Shown: in pieces, positions 8,655 through 15,352 of the stretch
Layout of the letters: each line of letters opens with the position of its first letter
Numbering within the stretch: the stretch's first letter is position 1
Assembly (NCBI GenBank): GCA_964385045.1
Contig: CAYLNM010000092.1
Span: forward strand, 1-17,787
DNA length: 17,787 bases
Direction of reading: 5' to 3'
DNA from: CAYLNM01 sp964385045
GTDB taxonomy: Bacteria > Planctomycetota > Phycisphaerae > Phycisphaerales > SM1A02
Position numbers and translations under genes: made by a program
Notes under the pieces: model-generated
Told to the model about the DNA's origin: nothing
Databases searched by the model: none
Seen by the model: only the letters and a program-made list of their open reading frames with translations

Positions 8655-10408
8655 GGGGCGGCCTCCCCGGCCGCGGCGCCGCCGCCGGGGGCGTCGGCCG
8701 GCTCGCCGGACCCGGCGCCCGGCGGAACGGCGTCCACCTCTGCCGCGCCCGTGGTCGCGGTCGCGGCCTCGACCTGTGCCCAGGCCGCCCGGGCCTCCGG
8801 GGGATACACCGCGTCGGCGTACGCCGTGCCGTCGACGAGCTGGGCCGAGCCGCGCTCGGCGAGGGCGATCGCGGGTCCGGCGAGGAGACCGATCACGACG
8901 GTGACGGTGGCGAGGAAGGCCGAGCCTGCCTCCATCCAGCCGATGTCGCCGGTCGCGGCCCGCTCCGCACGCTCGATCTCCGCCGGGGGGACCGCCTTCG
9001 GGTCGTCCGGCTCGGGCGCCGGCTTCCAGAACGCCCCGGTCCAGATCTTCATCATCGAGAAGAGCGTCATCACGCTCACCGCGAGCGACACGCCCACGAT
9101 CAGGTACGCCTCGGCCGCGAGGCCCGCCCGCACGAGCACGAACTTCGACCAGAAGCCCGAGAGGATCGGGATGCCGGCGAGCGACAGGGCGGGCACCATG
9201 AACAGGATCGCCAGTCGCGGGTGGCTCGAGGACAGGCCGCCGATGCGGGCGAGCTCGCCCGATCCGCAGCGCCGCTCGATGATGCCGGCGACGAGGAACA
9301 GGTTCGCCTTCACCACGATGTGGTGCAGCACGTAGAAGACCGCCCCCGTCATCGCGAGGGTGCCCGCCGTCCGCAGCGCGTCCGCCCGCGCGGCGTCGCC
9401 GGCCGCCTCCGCCGCCGCGGCCTCGGCGAGGGCCGCCCCCGCGATGCCCACCCCCATCAGCATGTAGCCGATCTGGCTGATGATGTGGAACGAGAGGATC
9501 CGCCGCACCTCGCCCTGGGCCGCCGCCGCGAGCACGCCGGTGACCATGGTGAAGCCGGCGATCCAGATGATCAGCTCGTGGACGATCCCCGCGTCGGGGT
9601 TCCCGGCCGGGAACATCAGGGCGGTGAAGCGGATCACGACGTAGACGCCGACCTTGGTGAGCAGGCCCGCGAAGACGGCGGAGATCACCGGCGGCGGCGT
9701 GTGGTACGAGGCCGGCAGCCACGCGAAGAACGGGAACGCCGCCGCCTTGATGAGGAACGCCACCAGCAGCACCGCGGCCACCGGCGTGAACCGCTGCGGC
9801 TCCTCGGCCCCCGCGAGCGTGGCCGCGAGGTCGGCCATGTTCAGCGTGCCCATCATCGAGTAGGTGAGCCCGATGCCGCCGAGGAACAGGGCCGAGCCGA
9901 CGAGGCTGAGGGTGACGTACTTGATCGCGCCCTCGAGCTGCGGCCGCGAGCCCCCGAGGGCCAGCAGCACGAAGCTCGACATCAGCATCACCTCGAACCA
10001 CACGTACAGGTTGAAGAGGTCGGCGGTGAGGAACGCCCCGGAGACGCTGGTGAAGAGGGCGAGGATCAGCGGGTGGTAGCCGGCCGCCTCGCGGCGGCGA
10101 TCGATCCCGCCGAGGGCGTAGAGCGACGCCGCGGCGGCGACGAGGGCGTTGAGCAGCACCATGATCGCGCCGGTGACGTCGGCCACGAAGGTGATCGCCT
10201 GCGGGGCCGGCCAGTCGCCGAGCCGGGCCACGAGGACCTCGCCGCCGGCGGTGCGGCGGAGCAGCTCCACCGCGGCCGCGAGCAGGGCGAAGGACGCGGC
10301 GACGTTCACCGCCCGCTGCAGCCGCACCTGCCGCCAGGCCACCAGCCCGACGAGCGAGCCCGCGACCGGCAGCAGGACCGGCAGCACGACCAGGAGGGCG
10401 CCGCTCAC
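8651..10408 (-). CDS. mnhD: Na+/H+ antiporter subunit D (MnhD/MrpD), C-terminally extended
   Basis: MrpD is one of the two large proton-translocating subunits, homologous to NuoL/M/N of complex I. The protein is 585 aa with many membrane segments. Key residues are in place: Glu139 in WFEVML, Lys221 in LIKAAAFPFFAWLP, and Lys252 in GLLTKVGVYVV. The motif SFHIISQIGYMLMG and the conserved HHIVVKANLFL segment follow. The usual length is about 490-500; the excess comes from an Ala/Glu-rich insertion at about 330-350 and a long Ala/Gly/Pro/Glu-rich C-terminus after about residue 530. It starts with GTG at 10408, overlapping the mnhC stop by 4 bp (GTGA). Confidence 0.96.
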   Translation of the reverse strand: MSGALLVVLPVLLPVAGSLVGLVAWRQVRLQRAVNVAASFALLAAAVELLRRTAGGEVLVARLGDWPAPQAITFVADVTGAIMVLLNALVAAAASLYALGGIDRRREAAGYHPLILALFTSVSGAFLTADLFNLYVWFEVMLMSSFVLLALGGSRPQLEGAIKYVTLSLVGSALFLGGIGLTYSMMGTLNMADLAATLAGAEEPQRFTPVAAVLLVAFLIKAAAFPFFAWLPASYHTPPPVISAVFAGLLTKVGVYVVIRFTALMFPAGNPDAGIVHELIIWIAGFTMVTGVLAAAAQGEVRRILSFHIISQIGYMLMGVGIAGAALAEAAAAEAAGDAARADALRTAGTLAMTGAVFYVLHHIVVKANLFLVAGIIERRCGSGELARIGGLSSSHPRLAILFMVPALSLAGIPILSGFWSKFVLVRAGLAAEAYLIVGVSLAVSVMTLFSMMKIWTGAFWKPAPEPDDPKAVPPAEIERAERAATGDIGWMEAGSAFLATVTVVIGLLAGPAIALAERGSAQLVDGTAYADAVYPPEARAAWAQVEAATATTGAAEVDAVPPGAGSGEPADAPGGGAAAGEAAP

Positions 10409-10749
10409 GACTCGCTCGTCCGCATCTGGTCCAGGTCGTCGCCCGCCACCTCGAACACCCGCTTCACGAGCACCGCGGCGTAGCCCACGATCGCGAAGGA
10501 GATCACGATCGCGGTGAGGATGAGGGCGGGCGGCAGCGGGTCGGTGTGGACCACGTCGAGGGTCTCCTCGCCCGGCCGCACCAGCGGCGGGGAGTCCCGG
10601 CGGAGCCCGGCCGTCGTGAAGATGAGCAGGTTCGAGCCGTGGCCGAGCAGGGCCAGGCCGATGAGGAGCTTCACGATCGAGCGCCGGAGCATCATGTAGA
10701 GCCCCGCGGCGTAGACCAGGCCGACCACGATGGCGAGCGCGAGGTGCAT
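10405..10749 (-). CDS. mnhC: Na+/H+ antiporter subunit C (MnhC/MrpC)
   Basis: MrpC is homologous to the complex I subunit NuoK. The protein is 114 aa, the normal length, with three hydrophobic segments (about 3-16, 23-45, 76-98). The conserved stretch is IVKLLIGLALLGHGSNLLIF at about 20-39. The loop DPLPPALILTAIVISFAIVG (about 71-90) carries the family's D-P-L-P-x-A-L-x-L-T-A-I-V-I motif. The ATG at 10749 shares one base with the mnhB stop (TGATG), so translation is coupled. The polar C-terminus is short. Confidence 0.96.
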   Translation of the reverse strand: MHLALAIVVGLVYAAGLYMMLRRSIVKLLIGLALLGHGSNLLIFTTAGLRRDSPPLVRPGEETLDVVHTDPLPPALILTAIVISFAIVGYAAVLVKRVFEVAGDDLDQMRTSES

Positions 10750-11198
10750 CAGTCGGGCTCCCCGTCGTCGAGCACGCGGTCGGTGGACCGGGGCCACTCC
10801 GCGATCGACAGGATCATCAGCAGCACCGAGCCCATGACGGTCAGGTGCACGCCGATGTCGAAGAACAGCGGGGTCCCGATCTTGACGCCCGGGATCGGCT
10901 CCAGCGCCGTCCAGCCGCCGGTGAAGAGGGGATCGCCGAAGGCGAGGGCGAGCATGCCGCTCGCGAGGGCGATCACGAGCCCCACCGCGGCGATCCGCTC
11001 GGGCGAGGCCGGCAGCAGCTCGCGGCACTTGGTCGGGCCGAAGGCCAGCAGGTGCACGAGGAACGCGGCGGCCGCGGTCAGGCCGCCGACGAAGCCGCCC
11101 CCGGGCTCGTTGTGGCCGCGGAGCAGGATCACCACCGACGCGAGCAGCATCAGCGGCAGCAGGAACGTGACCCCGGTGCGGAGGATGATCGAGTTCAT
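10749..11198 (-). CDS. mnhB: Na+/H+ antiporter subunit B (MnhB/MrpB)
   Basis: MrpB is a membrane subunit of the Mrp complex. The protein is 149 aa, near the usual 140-145. Four hydrophobic segments are visible. The family motif RGHNEPGGGFVGGL sits at about 27-40, after the first helix (LLPLMLLASVVILL). Further motifs are GDPLFTG and GTPLFFDIGVHLTVMGSVLL (about 108-127). The ATG at 11198 overlaps the mnhA stop by 4 bp (ATGA). Nothing unusual is seen in length or motifs. Confidence 0.96.
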   Translation of the reverse strand: MNSIILRTGVTFLLPLMLLASVVILLRGHNEPGGGFVGGLTAAAAFLVHLLAFGPTKCRELLPASPERIAAVGLVIALASGMLALAFGDPLFTGGWTALEPIPGVKIGTPLFFDIGVHLTVMGSVLLMILSIAEWPRSTDRVLDDGEPD

Positions 11199-13615
11199 CG
11201 GGCGACCTCCCCGTCCCCGCCGGCGCCGGCGGCCCCGCCGGAGGGCGTCTCGGGCAGGGCGGTCGTCGCGGCCGAGGCGGTGTCGCCGGCCGCGAGCTCG
11301 GCGTCGTCGGCGGCCTCGCGGCGGGCCATGAGCAGGGTGAGGATGCCCACGCCGGCGAGGGCGAGGACGACCAGCTCGCCGAAGGTGTCGGTGGCCCGGA
11401 AGTCGACGATGATCACGTTGACGATGTTGCGGCCCTTGCCCTCGGGCACCGCCGCCTCGCTGAAGTAGCTCGAGACCGGCTCGCCCATCCGCGTGTCGAG
11501 GGCGAGCAGGGCCAGCACCGTCATGAAGCCGCCGAAGGCGAGGCTGATCACCCAGTCGGCGGCTCGCCGCGCGTTGGACGTGTACTTGCGGAACTGCGGC
11601 AGGTGGTAGAAGACCAGCACGAAGATCAGGACCGTCAGGACCTCGATCGAGAACTGGGTCATCGCCACGTCGGGGGCGCCGAAGAGCACGAAGACCAGGG
11701 CCGCGGCGACGCCGACCACGCCCAACGACGCGACGCTCGCGAGCCGGCGGCGGAAGAGCGTCGCGGCGATCGCCCCCATCACGAGCAGTCCGATCAGGAC
11801 CGTCTCGATCGGGCGGATGGGATCGGGGTCGACGGCCGGCAGCAGGGTCGCGGTCGAGAGGCGGCCGACGAGCAGGCCGCCGCCGATCGCCAGCAGGCCG
11901 ACGATCGCGGTGCGCACGTAGCCGGTGAGGGAGCCGTGCTGCAGGGCCGCGGTTTGCAGCCGCCCGAAGGCGAGCGTGCCCGCGAGCAGATGGTCGAAGG
12001 CCCGCTGGCCCTCGAGCGGCCCGAGCCGGTCGAGGACGCCCGTGACCGTGCGCAGGTGCCCGCGCACCGCGTAGAGCCCGACCCCGAGGGCGAGGGCGAG
12101 CCCGGTCGGGCCGACGAGCTGGTCGACGCCGAAGAGGGCGAGGGCCGCGAGCTTGGGCTCGCCGGGAGCGCCGGTCACCGCGTCGGTGGCGGCCCGGATC
12201 ATGGGCTCGGCGAAGAGGGCGGGGGCGAGGCCGGCCACCACGCCGAGCACCGCGAGGACGACGGGCCCGAGCAGCAGGGCCGGCCCGGCCTCGCGGGTCC
12301 GGTCCTGGGCCTCCGGCCGCGGGCCGAGGAACGGCCGCACCGCCACGAGCAGGGCCGCGACCGTCATGCCGATGCCCATCACCGTGACCGCCGCCACCAT
12401 GACGACGTGCCACTGCGACTCCGCGACGCCGTCCTTCATCAGGTACTTGGCGCTGAAGCCGAACAGCGGCGGGATGCCGGCGAGCGAGAGGGCTCCGAGC
12501 AGGGCGGCGGCGAAGGTCACCGGCATGCGGGACCGCAGGCCGCCGAGCTGCTCGACGTCCTTCTCGTGCGACTGGTGCTCGATCGCGCCCGCGACCATGA
12601 AGAGCGTGCCCTTGTAGAGGGCGTGGGCGAGCAGGAAGGTCACGGCGGCGGCGTCGCCGGGAACGCCGAGGCCCAGCAGCATGACCATCGCCCCGAGGGC
12701 GCTGACCGTCGTGTAGGCGAGGATCCGCTTGAGCTTGGTCGAGCGGGCCGCGAGCACCGCGGCGTACACCATCGTGATCCCGCCGACGATCTGCAGCGTC
12801 CACTCCCACTCGGGGGTGCCGCTCAGGGCGGGGGCGAGGCGGGCGAGCAGGAAGACGCCCGCCTTCACCATCGTCGAGGAGTGCAGGTACGCGCTGACCG
12901 GGGCCGGCGCCTCCATCGCCCCGGGCAGCCAGAAGTGGAACGGCACCTGCGCGCTCTTGGTGAAGCAGCCGAGGCAGATCAGGACGAGGATCGGCACGTA
13001 GAGCGGGCTCGCGGTGACGACGTCGCCGCGCTCGAGGACGGCGCTGAGCCGGAACGTGCCGGCCTCGAGACCGAGGAGCACGACGCCCGCGAGCAGGGCC
13101 AGGCCGCCGGCTCCCGTCACGACGAGGGCTCGCATCGCCGCCTGCCGCGCCGCCTCGCGCTCGCGGCCGAAGCCGATGAGCAGGAACGACGTGATCGACG
13201 TCAGCTCCCAGAAGACGAACATCAGGATCAGGTCGTCGGCGACGACGAGCCCGAGCATCGCGGCCATGAAGGCCAGCAGGGCGGCCATGAAGCGGCCGAG
13301 CCGCGGGTGGCTCCCGAGGTAGCCGCCCGCGTAGACGCAGATCGCGGCCCCGATGCCGGTGACCAGCATCGCGAACAGCAGTCCGAGGCCGTCGAGCCGG
13401 AACGCGAGCGTGATCCCGACCACCTCGACCCACGGCAGCGGGTCGGGGGCGATCACCCCGCCGCCGGCGATCGTGCCGAGCTGCGCCGCGTACCACGCGA
13501 ACCAGCCGGCGGGCACCGCGGCGATGAGCCAGGTCGAGGCCCGGCCCGCCACGCGCACCACCAGCGGCGCGATGGCCGCGAGGGCGAGGAGCGAGAGCAC
13601 GGAGGTCGCGAGCAT
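11195..13615 (-). CDS. mnhA: Na+/H+ antiporter subunit A (MnhA/MrpA)
   Basis: MrpA is the largest Mrp subunit, with an N-terminal NuoL-like proton-pumping module and a C-terminal part related to MbhD/MbhE subunits. The protein is 806 aa, a normal length. Key residues are Glu137 in FWELTSITSFLLIGF, Lys220 in CFTKSAQVPFHFWLPGAMEAP and Lys251 in SSTMVKAGVFLLARL, followed by KLKRILAYTTVSALG. The C-terminal module shows FGAPDVAMTQFSIEVLTVLI and NIVNVIIVDFRATDTFGE, both typical. A 35-residue low-complexity tail ends the protein. The ATG at 13615 has GGGG (plus-strand CCCC at 13624-13627) 8 nt upstream. A GTG two codons further up would sit too close to that site. It is the first gene of mnhABCDEFG, with a promoter candidate about 130 bp upstream. 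Confidence 0.96.
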   Translation of the reverse strand: MLATSVLSLLALAAIAPLVVRVAGRASTWLIAAVPAGWFAWYAAQLGTIAGGGVIAPDPLPWVEVVGITLAFRLDGLGLLFAMLVTGIGAAICVYAGGYLGSHPRLGRFMAALLAFMAAMLGLVVADDLILMFVFWELTSITSFLLIGFGREREAARQAAMRALVVTGAGGLALLAGVVLLGLEAGTFRLSAVLERGDVVTASPLYVPILVLICLGCFTKSAQVPFHFWLPGAMEAPAPVSAYLHSSTMVKAGVFLLARLAPALSGTPEWEWTLQIVGGITMVYAAVLAARSTKLKRILAYTTVSALGAMVMLLGLGVPGDAAAVTFLLAHALYKGTLFMVAGAIEHQSHEKDVEQLGGLRSRMPVTFAAALLGALSLAGIPPLFGFSAKYLMKDGVAESQWHVVMVAAVTVMGIGMTVAALLVAVRPFLGPRPEAQDRTREAGPALLLGPVVLAVLGVVAGLAPALFAEPMIRAATDAVTGAPGEPKLAALALFGVDQLVGPTGLALALGVGLYAVRGHLRTVTGVLDRLGPLEGQRAFDHLLAGTLAFGRLQTAALQHGSLTGYVRTAIVGLLAIGGGLLVGRLSTATLLPAVDPDPIRPIETVLIGLLVMGAIAATLFRRRLASVASLGVVGVAAALVFVLFGAPDVAMTQFSIEVLTVLIFVLVFYHLPQFRKYTSNARRAADWVISLAFGGFMTVLALLALDTRMGEPVSSYFSEAAVPEGKGRNIVNVIIVDFRATDTFGELVVLALAGVGILTLLMARREAADDAELAAGDTASAATTALPETPSGGAAGAGGDGEVAR

Positions 13616-13658
13616 GGTCACGGCCCCGCGAAGGTCCCGGGACGAGGCAGCCCGCGAG

Positions 13659-13710
13659 CCGCGCGTCGCGCGGAGCGTGCGCGGGCGTGGGGTGCGACCC
13701 CCGAGGTCGC
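13659..13710 (-). promoter_or_regulatory. Two hairpins in the mnhA 5' leader
   Basis: On the minus strand, GCGACC-TCGGG-GGTCGC (13694-13710, 6-bp stem) comes first. It is followed by CCGCGCG-A-CGCGCGG (13659-13673, up to 7 bp with a one-base centre). Both lie between the promoter candidate and the mnhA start, so they would be part of the leader RNA. They could be a regulatory leader, but I see no riboswitch class I can name, and GC-rich DNA forms such stems easily. Confidence 0.35.
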
Positions 13711-13743
13711 GTGCGGAGCGTTCACCCGGATCGGAGGGGGCGG

Positions 13744-13772
13744 ACTGTAGATGAACCGTGAACTGCGGTCCA
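13744..13772 (-). promoter_or_regulatory. Promoter candidate for the mnhABCDEFG operon
   Basis: On the minus strand the -35 box TGGACC (13767-13772), a 17-nt spacer and the -10 box TACAGT (13744-13749) fit the actinobacterial TTGACN-17-TAnnnT pattern with one -35 mismatch. Initiation near 13737 would leave a leader of about 120 nt before the mnhA ATG. Confidence 0.55.
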
Positions 13773-13890
13773 CGCGAGCCGCGGCGCACGCCGGTGCGGT
13801 GGGGACGGTCGCGCGGGCGCGCCGGCGCACGGATCGCCCCACGGGGCGGTGGGCTCGGGGAGGTCGATGCGAGTGGCGACGAGCCGAGGA

Positions 13891-13909
13891 CGCTCGGGAA
13901 TTCCGAGCG
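13891..13909. repeat. Perfect inverted repeat in the mid-intergenic region
   Basis: CGCTCGG-GAATT-CCGAGCG has a perfect 7-bp stem and an AT-rich 5-nt loop. It lies about 145 bp upstream of the mnhA promoter candidate and 270 bp upstream of the phnD promoter candidate. It could be an operator or the terminator of an unseen small RNA. No U-tract follows on either strand. Confidence 0.4.
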
Positions 13910-14052
13910 CCCGATCGCCGCCGCGGAGAGGCGGTCGATCGCCGGCGCGGCCGCGGGCCGCGGGCGCACGCCCGGCGCGGTGGCGAACGGCGGCAGCGGA
14001 TGGGCGCGGCCGCCGAGCCGGGGCGGGGGCGAGGGGTACCGCCGCGCCGCGC

Positions 14053-14073
14053 GGCGTGCGGCGTGCGGCGTGC
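14053..14073. repeat. Three tandem copies of a 7-bp unit (GGCGTGC)
   Basis: GGCGTGC occurs three times in direct, perfect tandem array, flanked by similar GC-rich sequence. Its function is unknown and replication slippage may explain it. Confidence 0.6.
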
Positions 14074-14182
14074 GGACGGCTCGCGGCGCGCCGAGGCGCG
14101 GCAGCCCCGCGGTTCTCGCGGCCCGCGTGGTCCCCGGTCGCCGAGGAACCGGTCGCGCTCGCAGCCTCGGGGCCCGGCCCCC

Positions 14183-14211
14183 TCGACCGGGGGCCGCGGG
14201 GCCGCTACCCT
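14183..14211 (+). promoter_or_regulatory. Promoter candidate for phnD
   Basis: The -35 box TCGACC (14183-14188), a 17-nt spacer and the -10 box TACCCT (14206-14211) match the TTGACN-17-TAnnnT pattern, with one mismatch in the -35. The expected start near 14217 gives a leader of about 100 nt. Confidence 0.5.
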
Positions 14212-14215
14212 GCGC

Positions 14216-14235
14216 TGCGAATGAGTCGCAATTGC
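14216..14235. promoter_or_regulatory. Inverted repeats at the predicted phnD transcription start
   Basis: TGCGA-ATGAG-TCGCA (14216-14230) is a perfect 5-bp inverted repeat placed at the predicted start site. The 8-bp palindrome GCAATTGC (14228-14235) overlaps its right arm. The position just after the -10 box suits a repressor operator. The regulator is unknown, and a Pho-type box was not recognised. Confidence 0.4.
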
Positions 14236-14304
14236 AGGCTGGGCCCCCGTTTCCGCGGCGTGATGCGGGGTGGGGACCGGCCGCCCGCCCCCGAGTCACC
14301 GTCG

Positions 14305-14312
14305 AAGGAGAG
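14305..14312 (+). promoter_or_regulatory. Strong ribosome-binding site of phnD
   Basis: AAGGAGAG lies 6 nt before the ATG at 14319. It fixes the start of a frame that is otherwise open far upstream and places the lipoprotein signal at the N-terminus. Confidence 0.85.
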
Positions 14313-14318
14313 ATCGCT

Positions 14319-15344
14319 ATGCCGGGTCGCCACGGACCGAGCTCGCGCACGCGAGGAGTCGCCCGCCGAACCGCCGGAGGGCGGCGATCGGGCCGCGCCG
14401 CGGCCCTGATGCTGGCCGCCGTCGCGCTCGCCGGGTGCGGCGGATCGGCCGAGACCGCGGGCGAGGAGGGGGCGACCGGCGCCGCCGAGGCCCGGCCCCT
14501 CACCGTCATCTTCCAGAAGCAGAAGGACCCCGCCGCCATCCGCGAGCAGGCCGAGGCCCTCGCGGCCGAGCTCTCCGAGCGGCTCGGCGGCCGGGAGGTC
14601 GAGCCCGTGGTGCCGAGCGACTACGGCGCGTCGGTGCAGGCCCTCGTCAGCGGCCAGGCCGACGCCGCCTTCGTCAGCGCCCTGCCGTTCCTGCTCGCCC
14701 GCCGCGACGGGGACGCGCGGCTCATCCTCGCCGAGGTGCGTCCCGACCTGCAGGGCGAGCGGCGCACGAGCTACGACTCGGTGTTCGTCGCCGCGGCGGA
14801 CTCCGACGTCACGTCGATGGCCGACGTCGTGGCCCGGGCGGGCGAGCTCCGCATGGCCTTCACCAGCACCACGAGCACCTCGGGCTACGTGATGGCCTAC
14901 AGCCGTCTCGTCGACGAGGGCGTGCTCGCCCCCGAGCAGGACCCGCAGGAGGCCTTCGGCGACGTGATCTTCGCCGGCGGCTACACGCAGGCCCTCGACG
15001 CGGTCCTCGAGGGCCGCGCGGACGTGGCCGCGGTGAGCGCATATACCGTCGAGGGGCCGTCGGCCGACGTCTACACCACCGCCGAGGAGCGCGAGCGGCT
15101 CGCGGTCGTCGGCCGGACCCCGAGCGTGCCGACGCATCTCGTGTGCGTGCGGGGCGGGCTGCCCGAGGCCGACGCCGAGGCGCTGGCCGAGGCCCTGCTG
15201 GCGATCTCGGCCGAGCGGCCGGAGCTGCTCGAGCAGGTCTACGGCGCGGCGGAGCTGACCCGGGTCGACCCGGCCGAGCACGTGGCCGCGGCCGAGCTCG
15301 CGATCGAGCGGCTCGGCATCGAGCTCGACCGCTTCGGCGGCTGA
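14319..15344 (+). CDS. phnD: PhnD-like substrate-binding lipoprotein of a phosphonate-type ABC importer
   Basis: The protein is 341 aa, beginning with an Arg-rich n-region, a hydrophobic stretch and a lipobox ending at LAGC with Cys40. It is therefore probably an exported, lipid-anchored binding protein. The mature part matches the PhnD family. LTVIFQKQKDPAAIREQ (about 61-77) is followed by VVPSDYGASVQALVSGQADAAF (about 97-118), the region where family members recognise the solute. TSTSGY (185-190) forms part of the anion-binding pocket in phosphonate and phosphite binders, and GYTQALDAVLEGRADVAAVS (about 221-240) completes the pattern. Eight bp separate it from the fused ATPase-permease gene, so the two form one transporter. 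The ligand could be a phosphonate, phosphite, hypophosphite or a related solute; no phosphonate-degrading gene is present here to decide. Confidence 0.88.
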   Translation: MPGRHGPSSRTRGVARRTAGGRRSGRAAALMLAAVALAGCGGSAETAGEEGATGAAEARPLTVIFQKQKDPAAIREQAEALAAELSERLGGREVEPVVPSDYGASVQALVSGQADAAFVSALPFLLARRDGDARLILAEVRPDLQGERRTSYDSVFVAAADSDVTSMADVVARAGELRMAFTSTTSTSGYVMAYSRLVDEGVLAPEQDPQEAFGDVIFAGGYTQALDAVLEGRADVAAVSAYTVEGPSADVYTTAEERERLAVVGRTPSVPTHLVCVRGGLPEADAEALAEALLAISAERPELLEQVYGAAELTRVDPAEHVAAAELAIERLGIELDRFGG

Positions 15345-15352
15345 GCCCGTCG

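Larger units (their letters stand above)
13616..14318. other. 703-bp divergent intergenic region between mnhA and phnD
   Basis: No protein family is recognisable in any frame here. The region contains a promoter candidate toward mnhA (13744-13772), two hairpins in the mnhA leader (13659-13673 and 13694-13710), a perfect 7-bp-stem hairpin (13891-13909), three tandem copies of a 7-bp unit (14053-14073), a promoter candidate toward phnD (14183-14211) and an inverted repeat at its expected transcription start (14216-14230). About 400 bp in the middle stay otherwise unexplained. Confidence 0.6.

Noticed and set aside
11603..13750. 715-codon plus-strand frame opposite mnhA
   Set aside because: The product is made almost only of Arg, Glu, Asp, Gly, His and Gln, the typical reverse-frame shadow of a GC-rich hydrophobic membrane-protein gene.
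14212..14318. TPP or other riboswitch in the phnD leader
   Set aside because: I looked for thiamine-box-like conserved sequences because of the nearby tenA gene and found none. The leader only shows short inverted repeats.
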